From positions 1 through 40,159 of the IMG/VR virus record IMGVR_UViG_3300035670_013243: a stretch of DNA of 40,159 bases. One strand, 5' to 3'. Source of the DNA: a virus. Positions 23,791-30,646 of this stretch are shown here, one piece after another. Each line of letters starts with the position of its first letter. Positions within the stretch are counted from its first letter, which is position 1. The position numbers and the translations under genes were made by a program. The notes beneath the pieces are model-generated. The model was not told where the DNA came from. It saw only the letters and a program-made list of their open reading frames with translations, and made no database searches.

Positions 23791-24078
23791 ATGGCAAAGC
23801 GTTCAGTTCGTCTATCAGAGTCAGATCGTTTTCTTCTTGAGACACTTGGTAAGTTTTGTGTTCGTGCAAGGCATTCAAGTTGGGAGAATCTTACACATGC
23901 AAATGATGTAGAAGCTGTAGGATTTCTAAATGAAATGAGTCCGTTGCTAACTTGTCTTGAATATCGGTCACTTATGCAAGGGTGGGGCGATGTACGTAAT
24001 CTAAACGATGAAACAGCTCTAAATCGAGCGGTGGATTCAATTACACAAAGGCTACAGGAGCGTACAGAATTGTTTTGA
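23791..24078 (+). CDS. Unknown small protein upstream of the tRNA genes
   Basis: The 95-residue product is helical and basic at the N-terminus (AKRSVRLSESDRFLLETLGKFCVRARHSSWENL). No family is recognised. It is followed by a stable hairpin and two tRNA genes on the same strand, so they may share a transcript. Confidence 0.7.
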   Translation: MAKRSVRLSESDRFLLETLGKFCVRARHSSWENLTHANDVEAVGFLNEMSPLLTCLEYRSLMQGWGDVRNLNDETALNRAVDSITQRLQERTELF

Positions 24079-24102
24079 TCACACTAGTTAACTAACACAT
24101 AC

Positions 24103-24128
24103 ACAAGGGAATGTAAAAGTTCCCTTGT
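24103..24128 (+). terminator. Hairpin between a small gene and the tRNA pair
   Basis: A perfect 9-bp stem (ACAAGGGAA with TTCCCTTGT) has an 8-nt loop and is followed by only TT then CGGGCCC. The weak U-tract and the tRNA starting four bases later suggest a partial terminator or an RNA-processing signal for tRNA 5' maturation. Confidence 0.5.
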
Positions 24129-24131
24129 TTC

Positions 24132-24202
24132 GGGCCCATAGTTAAATGGGATAACTTCTGATTTGCATTCAGAAATTTGCAGTTCGATTCTGCATGGGTC
24201 CA
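24132..24202 (+). tRNA. tRNA-Ala (anticodon UGC)
   Basis: The cloverleaf is complete. Acceptor GGGCCCA pairs with TGGGTCC, including the G3-U70 wobble that is the identity mark of alanine tRNA. The anticodon arm is TCTGA-TTTGCAT-TCAGA and the T arm is TGCAG-TTCGATT-CTGCA, with A73. The D arm is short. The CCA end is not encoded. Reads codon GCA and others by wobble. Confidence 0.93.
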
Positions 24203-24217
24203 CAAAATAGCAATAAA

Positions 24218-24292
24218 GCCGTTGTAGCATAGTGGCTATGCCCCATACTTGTAATATGGATCAGGTTGGTTCGATTCCAATCAACGGCTCCA
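24218..24292 (+). tRNA. tRNA-Thr (anticodon UGU), CCA encoded
   Basis: Acceptor GCCGTTG pairs perfectly with CAACGGC. The anticodon arm is CCATA-CTTGTAA-TATGG with anticodon TGT, and the T arm is TTGG-TTCGATTC-CAA. U73 is followed by an encoded CCA at 24290-24292. It lies 15 bp after tRNA-Ala. Confidence 0.93.
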
Positions 24293-24301
24293 AACAATAA
24301 A

Positions 24302-24336
24302 GGCACCAAGGCAATCCCTTTGGTGCCTTTTGTGTT
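24302..24336 (+). terminator. Terminator after the tRNA pair
   Basis: GGCACCAAGG pairs with CCTTTGGTGCC (one bulge) across a short loop, then TTTTGTG. It ends the small-gene/tRNA transcript. Confidence 0.75.
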
Positions 24337-24430
24337 ATAAACTGCCTTTAGCAGTGGCCTAAGGGCCAAAAAGAAGTTTCATTTTGAGCGCACTATATAT
24401 ATGTAGCCGATATGGCTTTTGATTTCGAAA

Positions 24431-24445
24431 AGCGTATGATACGCT
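24431..24445 (+). promoter_or_regulatory. Palindrome upstream of the lysozyme-like gene
   Basis: AGCGTA-TGA-TACGCT is a perfect 6-bp inverted repeat 28 bp before the ATG at 24473. TATATATATG about 30 bp further upstream may be a -10-type element. It could be an operator or a 5' hairpin. The rest of the gap 24337-24430 shows nothing else I can name. Confidence 0.35.
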
Positions 24446-24472
24446 AGAAATCGCTAATAAAGGAAAAGAATA

Positions 24473-24946
24473 ATGATTTCACCAGTAGAAGCAATAACTG
24501 CTATCCTTGCTTTGTTTCCTTACATGTCAGGAAATAACCGACAATGTATTATTAACAACAGAGCACAAATTGAGCATGTTCTTGTAGAAGCTCAAAGACA
24601 ATATCCACAGATGCCAACAGAAGTTTTTGTTGCTGTAGGTTTTCTGGAAACACATCTTGGATGCGATCAAGGTGAAGGTGGGAATTGGGGAGCCCCGATA
24701 TCTCCAACAAGACGCCACGTTGCAGGAACACCAATGCAAGCTGCAACAGCTTTGTGGCATTCATATGAAGTTTGTAGAACATGGGAAGGTGCAGCCCGTA
24801 GATTTAGGACCGGATTGTGTCACCCAACAACAACAGGAACACCATACGCTCGACGAGCAATAAACGTAGCAAATCGCTTGCGCTCACAAGTAGAAAACAC
24901 ACAAAGACTTTGTGTCACAACCCCAGTAAATAACAGAACAATGTAA
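24473..24946 (+). CDS. Putative peptidoglycan lytic transglycosylase / lysozyme-like protein
   Basis: The 157-residue protein has the layout of an SLT/goose-type lysozyme domain. VFVAVGFLETHLGCDQGEGGNWGAP (about 50-75) places a catalytic-type Glu after a helix. WEGAARRFRTGLCH...TGTPYARRAINVANRL resembles the closing segment that carries the conserved Tyr. Such enzymes cut the glycan strand during entry or lysis. There is no signal peptide, though the first 18 residues are mildly hydrophobic. AGGAAAAG precedes the ATG. Several Cys residues could form disulfides, in keeping with an exported or virion enzyme. The assignment rests on pattern only. Confidence 0.65.
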   Translation: MISPVEAITAILALFPYMSGNNRQCIINNRAQIEHVLVEAQRQYPQMPTEVFVAVGFLETHLGCDQGEGGNWGAPISPTRRHVAGTPMQAATALWHSYEVCRTWEGAARRFRTGLCHPTTTGTPYARRAINVANRLRSQVENTQRLCVTTPVNNRTM

Positions 24947-24947
24947 A

Positions 24948-24989
24948 ATACCTTTAGATATTCTTTTTAATATCCTATGATAAAGGTAT
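24948..24989 (+). promoter_or_regulatory. Two-tier hairpin burying the uvdE ribosome site and start codon
   Basis: ATACCTTTA (24948-24956) pairs with TAAAGGTAT (24981-24989), and inside it GATATT (24957-24962) pairs with AATATC (24969-24974). The AAAGG ribosome site and the first two bases of the ATG are all in the 3' arm. TATGATA in the internal loop could be the -10 of a promoter giving a shorter RNA free of the hairpin, as is known for T4 gene e. Confidence 0.6.
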
Positions 24990-25911
24990 GAGTCTAGGTG
25001 TTTGCTGTCAATGGTTGGAACCATATACCAAGCGTGATGGTTCTGTTGTATATGAAAACTCTATCAACGAGCGTTCACTTCAACTAGGCCGCTTTCAAAA
25101 AGATTTGTATTCCAAATCTTACATTCGTGAAGTTTATATCAATAACATTAATGAACTATTGCGTGTTGTTCCCAAGTTGACAGCTAACAATCTTAAGTTG
25201 TTTCGTATGTCTAGTGGTTTGTTTCCTCTAGCAGAATACAACCAAGATATTCTTAACAATGACGAGCAAATTAGTTTACTGCTTGGTAAGCTTGGAAGGG
25301 CCTTTACGGGCGCTGGAATTCGTGTTACTACACATCCCGATCAGTTTGTTGTACTTAGCTCAGATAATCCTGTAACGGTTAACAATGCTATTAAAGAGCT
25401 ATCGCATCATGCGTGGGTATTTGATAAGATGCATCTTCCAGCTTCACCTTATGCTGCCATCAATATTCACGGTGGCAAGTCTGATAGGTTGGGGCAACTT
25501 ATTCAAGTTGTACGTAATCTACCAGATAACGTGCGTTCTAGACTCACATTTGAAAACGATGAAAGTGCCTACAACCTTGTAGACTTGCTAAAGGTTAATT
25601 CTGTTACTGGTGTTCCTGTTGTATGGGATTCACATCATCATACATTTAACGATGGTGATTTGTCTCTAGACGATGCATATAGCCTGTCTGTATATACATG
25701 GAAAGCTAGCGGGTGCAAACCATTGCAGCATTTGTCTAACACTACACCTGGACTAGAAAATGGTAATTTTACTGATAGAAGGAAGCATAGTGATTTTATT
25801 CACTATATTCCAGATTGTCAGCGAGAAGGTTTGTTGGTTGATGTGATTGATGTTGATGTAGAAGCCAAGATGAAGAACTTGGCTGTTATGAAACTAAGAG
25901 CAGTTATTTAG
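24988..25911 (+). CDS. uvdE: UV damage endonuclease (UvdE/UVDE family)
   Basis: The 307-residue protein is a TIM-barrel metal-dependent nuclease that nicks 5' of UV photoproducts to start alternative excision repair. Family motifs in order: LGVCCQWLEP at the start, FRMSSGLFPLA (about 73-83), HPDQFVVLSS (about 117-126), INIHGGKSDR (about 157-166), LTFENDES (about 192-199) and VVWDSHHHTF (about 212-221). These supply the metal-binding His, Glu and Asp residues. Length is near that of bacterial members. It converges with the next gene, overlapping by 8 bp at the stops. The start lies in a strong hairpin. T4 uses an unrelated enzyme (DenV) for this task. Confidence 0.95.
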   Translation: MSLGVCCQWLEPYTKRDGSVVYENSINERSLQLGRFQKDLYSKSYIREVYINNINELLRVVPKLTANNLKLFRMSSGLFPLAEYNQDILNNDEQISLLLGKLGRAFTGAGIRVTTHPDQFVVLSSDNPVTVNNAIKELSHHAWVFDKMHLPASPYAAINIHGGKSDRLGQLIQVVRNLPDNVRSRLTFENDESAYNLVDLLKVNSVTGVPVVWDSHHHTFNDGDLSLDDAYSLSVYTWKASGCKPLQHLSNTTPGLENGNFTDRRKHSDFIHYIPDCQREGLLVDVIDVDVEAKMKNLAVMKLRAVI

Positions 25912-27322
25912 TTTTGATATTGCATTGCATGTTATTGATGACACCACCTTTGGTGCTTCTCACTTCAACAATGTATGTATCCCCTGTAGTTGTACCAATT
26001 TTTATTGTGCATTGTTTGCTCTTCTTAGACCTAGATGCACCGAGATAAAACGGATAAGTGACATTTACACTTATAACGTTACCAATAACTTTTTTAGTCT
26101 TTTGGAGAGTTGACAAGTCGATGATTTTATACTTTCCTCCAGAAAGTTGTCTGAAATAAACGTATCCATAACCAAGCTGTGCAACAAGAAATTTTTGCAC
26201 AGTAGCAAAGTCTGCTCTAAAATTTGATTGTTGAGGCTTGGAAAATGTTTTGTTGATATAATCTGTTAATCCTTTTGCAACTAGATTTTTGTCAACACCA
26301 CAAGCGAGTAAAAATTCATCGGTTGCTGGTGAAGATGCTGAAGGTTGGGCCTTTACAACATTTTGTCCACTTTTGTTCTTAGTAAGAAAAAAGGCCCCAG
26401 AATAACCAGTATTAGCAAAAGTAGCACCAGAAACATTTTTAAGACTTACGTATATTTCTTCATCATTTTTAAGAATGATTGTCATATCACTTAAGATAGG
26501 ACCAACATTTGTTGCTACAGAAGTTAAAGGACGTTTAACTCTGGTTGAACCTCCAGCAGTTTTAACAACTCTTTTTATTTTTGTTTCTTCGGTATCTTCT
26601 ACACCATAAATCTGATTCAAAGCTTCTAATAGAGCATTATAAGCTTTGCCTTTTCTAGAAGAAATTGAATTCTTTATGGCTTTTTCAAATTTTTGTCCTT
26701 CATTTGCACCTGCACTAAACACAATTGGCACAAAACTTTTGTCTGGGGCTTGAACGTAATATGTAGAATACTTGCCGCTTTTTGCTACGAATTTACCAGT
26801 TGACATACCTGGAGCAACGATTTTTAGCTTAAAACCACGCAAGGCATTTTTTATTGCTTTTGCAATATCTTGCTTTGGATCAACTAGCCGTAATCTATAA
26901 GCACGATCTTTTGTTCCACCAAACTTTAAAAGTCCACCAGACTTGCTTACCAATCTTAAAGCAAACGCCTTGCCCCCAACTCCAATAGCTTCCCCAAGCA
27001 CAGTTCCAGAAAAAATATCTGGTGGTTCAGTTTCAAGTGCTTTTTTTAGCTCTTCAACACCACTTCCGTCGTTTGCATTTGAAGTTGTATTATCTGTCTC
27101 TGAAGAATTCTCTTCGTCAGATGTGTCAACATCTTTTTCCCGTTCTTCAGTATATTCTAATGTTGCAGTAATTAAATCCGCATCAGATTCTATTGCATCA
27201 GAAGCTTCAGAATCTTCTATTGTAACCAACCCATCTTCATCATTATCAACAACCATTACATTTTCTGGTGTCGGTGATTCTTGTTGCTGTTCAAAAAGAA
27301 TCTTTAAAAGTTTAATTGACAT
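25904..27322 (-). CDS. Large protein with leader helix and possible PD-(D/E)xK-like nuclease core
   Basis: I start at ATG 27322 (GAGGG eight bases upstream), giving 472 residues. The leader MSIKLLKILFEQQ has a LFE-Q site. Residues about 20-100 are acidic and disordered. The rest is mixed alpha/beta with a segment LSDMTIILKNDEEIYVSLKN (about 288-307), followed by TFANTGYSG. The D...E-x-Y-V-S-L-K spacing is like degenerate PD-(D/E)xK nucleases, but a second acid before the Lys is lacking, so this is only a suggestion. The C-terminus is beta-rich and basic. Placement opposite uvdE says little. Packaging in the head is possible given the leader. Confidence 0.7.
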   Translation of the reverse strand: MSIKLLKILFEQQQESPTPENVMVVDNDEDGLVTIEDSEASDAIESDADLITATLEYTEEREKDVDTSDEENSSETDNTTSNANDGSGVEELKKALETEPPDIFSGTVLGEAIGVGGKAFALRLVSKSGGLLKFGGTKDRAYRLRLVDPKQDIAKAIKNALRGFKLKIVAPGMSTGKFVAKSGKYSTYYVQAPDKSFVPIVFSAGANEGQKFEKAIKNSISSRKGKAYNALLEALNQIYGVEDTEETKIKRVVKTAGGSTRVKRPLTSVATNVGPILSDMTIILKNDEEIYVSLKNVSGATFANTGYSGAFFLTKNKSGQNVVKAQPSASSPATDEFLLACGVDKNLVAKGLTDYINKTFSKPQQSNFRADFATVQKFLVAQLGYGYVYFRQLSGGKYKIIDLSTLQKTKKVIGNVISVNVTYPFYLGASRSKKSKQCTIKIGTTTGDTYIVEVRSTKGGVINNMQCNIKTK

Positions 27323-27368
27323 GGAATACACCCTCTAATCTGTTATACTAATATATAGGCTAACAAAA

Positions 27369-27662
27369 ATGCAATCTTTAATTCATGACAACAAACAAGT
27401 AACTGTTTTACACAACGGAAAAGTAGTGGTAGTAGCTCCTGTAAACCATAACAAAATCATTGTTCCATTCCACTGTCCGTTGTGCGAGTATCCAATGAAA
27501 ACAGCAGACGATGCCAATAGCTATCGTGAAGTGCAAACCTGTTACATGTGTCACTTGTATTGGAAAAGTAGTAGCACAACACCAGACAAGCAAAGCAACC
27601 GCTGGAAGAGCTATATGGAACGCAGACACATGGCTTTCCTTCCACAAATACAGTTCAAATGA
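27369..27662 (+). CDS. Zinc-ribbon protein of unknown role
   Basis: The 97-residue protein has a small beta-rich start and a zinc ribbon C36-x2-C39 ... C58-x2-C61 (FHCPLCEYPM and QTCYMCHLYW), then a basic tail. Similar small zinc-ribbon proteins occur near terminase genes in marine T4-like phages as I recall them, but their function is not known to me. TTATACTAATATATAG upstream may contain its promoter. Confidence 0.75.
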   Translation: MQSLIHDNKQVTVLHNGKVVVVAPVNHNKIIVPFHCPLCEYPMKTADDANSYREVQTCYMCHLYWKSSSTTPDKQSNRWKSYMERRHMAFLPQIQFK

Positions 27663-27666
27663 ATAC

Positions 27667-27683
27667 TTATCCCTAAAGGATAA
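27667..27683 (+). promoter_or_regulatory. Hairpin masking the ribosome site of the pre-terminase gene
   Basis: TTATCC pairs with GGATAA around CTAAA, taking up the AAAGGA site three bases before ATG 27687. It matches the hairpin at 13667-13680 in stem sequence. Confidence 0.45.
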
Positions 27684-27686
27684 ACT

Positions 27687-28145
27687 ATGCCTATTCAACA
27701 ACGTGCCAGATATAGATTGTTAACCAATCTTCTTGATACTTCATTTGGTAAATCTTCTGAACGTCAATACCCAAATCATTTTGTTAAGATGACAATGCCA
27801 CTTGAAAACACCATTCAAGTTAAAGCACAAATTCTTGTTAACCTCGGTGGTTCAGCAAACGCTTATATCGAAAGCCGTAAACGCTTTCGTGAAGAACTAC
27901 TAGAAATCATTGGCAAACGCTTAGAACGTATCACAGACGAATACAAACTTGCAGCAGAAGCCGCAGCAAACGAACAACTGCTTTCATATCGTAAACAACC
28001 ATACGAAGCAGAACCAGAAAAAACTGTTAAACTCTCTGTCGATAATCACTCTATTCAAGAATGGCTTGAACACGTTTCTATGAGTGCTTACCGTAATAAT
28101 AAAACCTGTATATATCACTTACATTGTGTTGTAAGTGTGTCATAA
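27687..28145 (+). CDS. Unknown protein before terminase (candidate small terminase by position)
   Basis: The 152-residue protein has a central helical coiled-coil-like section (KRFREELLEIIGKRLERITDEYKLAAEAAANEQLL). In T4 the small terminase gp16 (164 residues) lies directly before gp17, and size and helix content fit, but there is no recognisable DNA-binding motif. The last dozen residues (KTCIYHLHCVVSVS) fall in sequence that looks intergenic and includes a hairpin, so the original stop may have been lost by a small frameshift. Confidence 0.6.
   Translation: MPIQQRARYRLLTNLLDTSFGKSSERQYPNHFVKMTMPLENTIQVKAQILVNLGGSANAYIESRKRFREELLEIIGKRLERITDEYKLAAEAAANEQLLSYRKQPYEAEPEKTVKLSVDNHSIQEWLEHVSMSAYRNNKTCIYHLHCVVSVS
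28116..28137 (+). terminator. Hairpin before the terminase gene
   Basis: CACTTACA pairs perfectly with TGTAAGTG around TTGTGT. It overlaps the end of the upstream frame and lies 22 bp before the terminase ATG, which has no clear ribosome site. There is no U-tract, so it may regulate rather than terminate. Confidence 0.4.
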
Positions 28146-28159
28146 TATTCCTATCATAA

Positions 28160-29809
28160 ATGCCGCTAACAAAAAAAGAACAACTCGATGAAATAATGAA
28201 GTGTGGACAAGACCCGTGCTACTTCATTAAAAAATACCTTTACATCCAACACCCAGTAAAAGGTAGACTACCATTCGAACTATATCCCTTCCAAGAAGAA
28301 TGTATCCAAGGCTTCCTAGATTACAAATTCAATATCGTTCTTAAATCCCGACAGCTAGGATTGTCTACAACAACATCTGCTTACTGCCTTTGGATGGCTA
28401 TGTTTAGACAAGATGCCAACATCATGATCATGGCAACAAAGCTGGAAACCAGCAAAAACATGATTCAAAAAATCAGAACAACATTCAAAATGCTGCCAGC
28501 ATGGATGTTAAACTTGTTGGATTTAAAAGAACCAGAAGCAGAATCTGTCAAATATATCAAGTTTAACAATGGTTCAAAGATTGCTGCAATTCCAACATCT
28601 GCTGATGCAGGTCGTGGTGAAGCATTGTCGCTGCTTATTGTCGATGAAGCTGCACACGTTGATGTGCTAGAAGAACTATGGTTAGGTCTATACCCCACTC
28701 TGTCAACAGGTGGTAGAGCAATCATCTTCTCAACTCCTAATGGCAAAAACTTCTTCTACCAACTCTGGGCTGGAGCAGATACAGGAGATTATGAAGAAGG
28801 TAAGGTAGGATTACACTGCAAAGGTGTTGGTCCAAATAAGTTCCATGGTATTAAACTCCCTTGGTACGTACATCCAGAAAGAGATGAACAATGGTTCGAA
28901 GACCAAGCCAAACCAATGGATGCAAGAGGTATCGCACAAGAACTTCTGTGCGGCTTCGAAGGCTCCTCTTCAACCTTCTTTGACCAAAATACTATTGATT
29001 GGGTTAGAAATACTTCCCAAACTCCAATTGGCTTTACTGGCCCAAATAACAAAGGTCAAGATTTACATATCTGGAAAACTGCTATTCCCGATCACAAGTA
29101 TATCATTGCAGCAGACGTTGCAAGAGGCGATGCAGAAGATTACTCAACCTTTCATGTGTTCAATGTAAATGAAAGCGAAGTTGTTGCTGAATATATGGGC
29201 AAAATTCCTCCAGATAGATTCGGAGAATGGCTTATTGAAATTGGCAAAAGATACAACGATGCTCTTATTGTAAATGAAAAGAATACCGTTGGTATTGCCA
29301 CAGCTATTAAACTAAGAGATGCTGAGTATCCTAACTTGTATTATGACCAAGACCTTCAAGATAAAATGATTAGTATGACACCAGACGAAAAGAAAGATGT
29401 TTTGCCTGGGTTTACAATCAAACCAAATAACCGTGAAAAAATTCTTGAAAACTTAGAACAAGTTATCAGAAACCATCAACTAAAGATTTATTCATTACGC
29501 TTTGTATCACAAATGGAAACGTTTGTTTGGAACGGTAAACGTGGACAAGCATTAAAGAAACGTCATGACGACCTTATCATGGCAATGGCTATTGGCTTGC
29601 AAATCTTTACACCAATGGCTCATGAAAAAGGTTATCTTGGCTCATTAGAAGTTAACAAAACCATTTCAAATGCATTGCTTGCTGGAATGAGCCGAGGCTT
29701 TCGTGATGTAAAACAAAAAGTTAATGGCAAACCAGTTCCAGCAGGAGTCAATCCCGACAATATCAAAAACGAATTAGAGTTTCGCAAAGAGTTTTGGTGG
29801 CTGTATTAA
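28160..29809 (+). CDS. 17: Terminase large subunit, T4 gp17-like
   Basis: The 549-residue packaging motor has both domains. The ATPase has an adenine-motif-like YPFQEECI, Walker A variant KSRQLGLST (62-70), Walker B LLIVDEAAHVD (about 157-167) and coupling motif FSTPNG. The RNase-H-fold nuclease has IIAADVARGDAEDYS (about 314-328), ALIVNEKNTVG and the late acidic RHDDLIMAMAIG. T4 gp17 has 610 residues. It docks on the portal and fills the head with DNA. The gene is about 16 kb from the portal and on the other strand, unlike T4 where they are close. Confidence 0.97.
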   Translation: MPLTKKEQLDEIMKCGQDPCYFIKKYLYIQHPVKGRLPFELYPFQEECIQGFLDYKFNIVLKSRQLGLSTTTSAYCLWMAMFRQDANIMIMATKLETSKNMIQKIRTTFKMLPAWMLNLLDLKEPEAESVKYIKFNNGSKIAAIPTSADAGRGEALSLLIVDEAAHVDVLEELWLGLYPTLSTGGRAIIFSTPNGKNFFYQLWAGADTGDYEEGKVGLHCKGVGPNKFHGIKLPWYVHPERDEQWFEDQAKPMDARGIAQELLCGFEGSSSTFFDQNTIDWVRNTSQTPIGFTGPNNKGQDLHIWKTAIPDHKYIIAADVARGDAEDYSTFHVFNVNESEVVAEYMGKIPPDRFGEWLIEIGKRYNDALIVNEKNTVGIATAIKLRDAEYPNLYYDQDLQDKMISMTPDEKKDVLPGFTIKPNNREKILENLEQVIRNHQLKIYSLRFVSQMETFVWNGKRGQALKKRHDDLIMAMAIGLQIFTPMAHEKGYLGSLEVNKTISNALLAGMSRGFRDVKQKVNGKPVPAGVNPDNIKNELEFRKEFWWLY

Positions 29810-29870
29810 TCTATACGTTTTAGATACCTTTTATGCCACTCTACACTAAACACTAGGAGAACTATTACTC

Positions 29871-30626
29871 ATGGCAAACAAAATCAATGTAGGTAACCCA
29901 GAAGTTACAACCAAAACAAACATCTTAGACATTGACCTTCCAACAGAACTAGAAAATGCAATCTCAACAGGCTGGGAGCACTTTGATGCTCTTTGTGCTG
30001 GTGATGGTATGATTCCTTCCACTGTAGCTATTCTTACAGGGCTTCCAGGCTCTGGTAAAACTACCTTTGCAATTCAAATTGCAGACTCTATCACAGGAAC
30101 AGGAAACCTTGCTCTCTATAACACTTGCGAAGAAAGCATCTATCAAGTAAGACGTACAGCTAAACGTATGCAACTACAACATGGATTCATTCCAGCATAT
30201 CACAATGACGTAAATGACATTCTTAAACATGCCGACGAAATTCGTGCAGAAAATCCCGGCAAACAACTATTCCTCTTCATTGATTCACTTCAAACAGTGT
30301 CATGCAATGACATTGATCCAAAAACAAACAAAGTATATTCTCAACAAGCTCAAACTATTCAATCAGCTTGGAGAATTGCTGAATGGTGCAAGAAAAACTA
30401 TACCAATGCTATCATCATTGGTCAAGTAACCAAAGACGGCACCTTCGCAGGTAAACAAGAAGTTAAACACGCTGTTGACATGCATATCTCTCTTCACCTA
30501 GACACAGATCGTAGAAGCGAGACATATGGTGATAGAGTTGCGCAAGTAGAAAAGAATCGCTTTGGCACAGGCGGGCTTTACTTCCCCTACGAGGTTACTA
30601 GCAAGGGAATTCAGTTCAAAGATTAA
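29871..30626 (+). CDS. Minimal RadA/Sms-like RecA-fold ATPase
   Basis: The 251-residue protein is a single RecA-type core. Walker A is GLPGSGKTT (57-65), the sensor segment is NTCEESIYQVRRTAKRM, Walker B is LFLFIDSLQTV, and GQVTKDGTFAGKQEVKHAVDM is the RadA block. The diagnostic KNRFG motif is at 228-232. Bacterial RadA adds an N-terminal zinc finger and a C-terminal Lon-like domain, and both are missing here. RadA drives branch migration during recombination. No UvsX-like recombinase is seen in the window, so this may serve phage recombination or act as a helicase-like motor. AGGAG lies nine bases before the ATG. Confidence 0.88.
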   Translation: MANKINVGNPEVTTKTNILDIDLPTELENAISTGWEHFDALCAGDGMIPSTVAILTGLPGSGKTTFAIQIADSITGTGNLALYNTCEESIYQVRRTAKRMQLQHGFIPAYHNDVNDILKHADEIRAENPGKQLFLFIDSLQTVSCNDIDPKTNKVYSQQAQTIQSAWRIAEWCKKNYTNAIIIGQVTKDGTFAGKQEVKHAVDMHISLHLDTDRRSETYGDRVAQVEKNRFGTGGLYFPYEVTSKGIQFKD

Positions 30627-30646
30627 TCAAAACCAGTACCGACACA

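Noticed and set aside
24169-24369. Minus-strand 66-residue frame over the tRNA genes
   Set aside because: Lies across two tRNAs and a terminator; a known false-gene pattern caused by antisense tRNA sequence.
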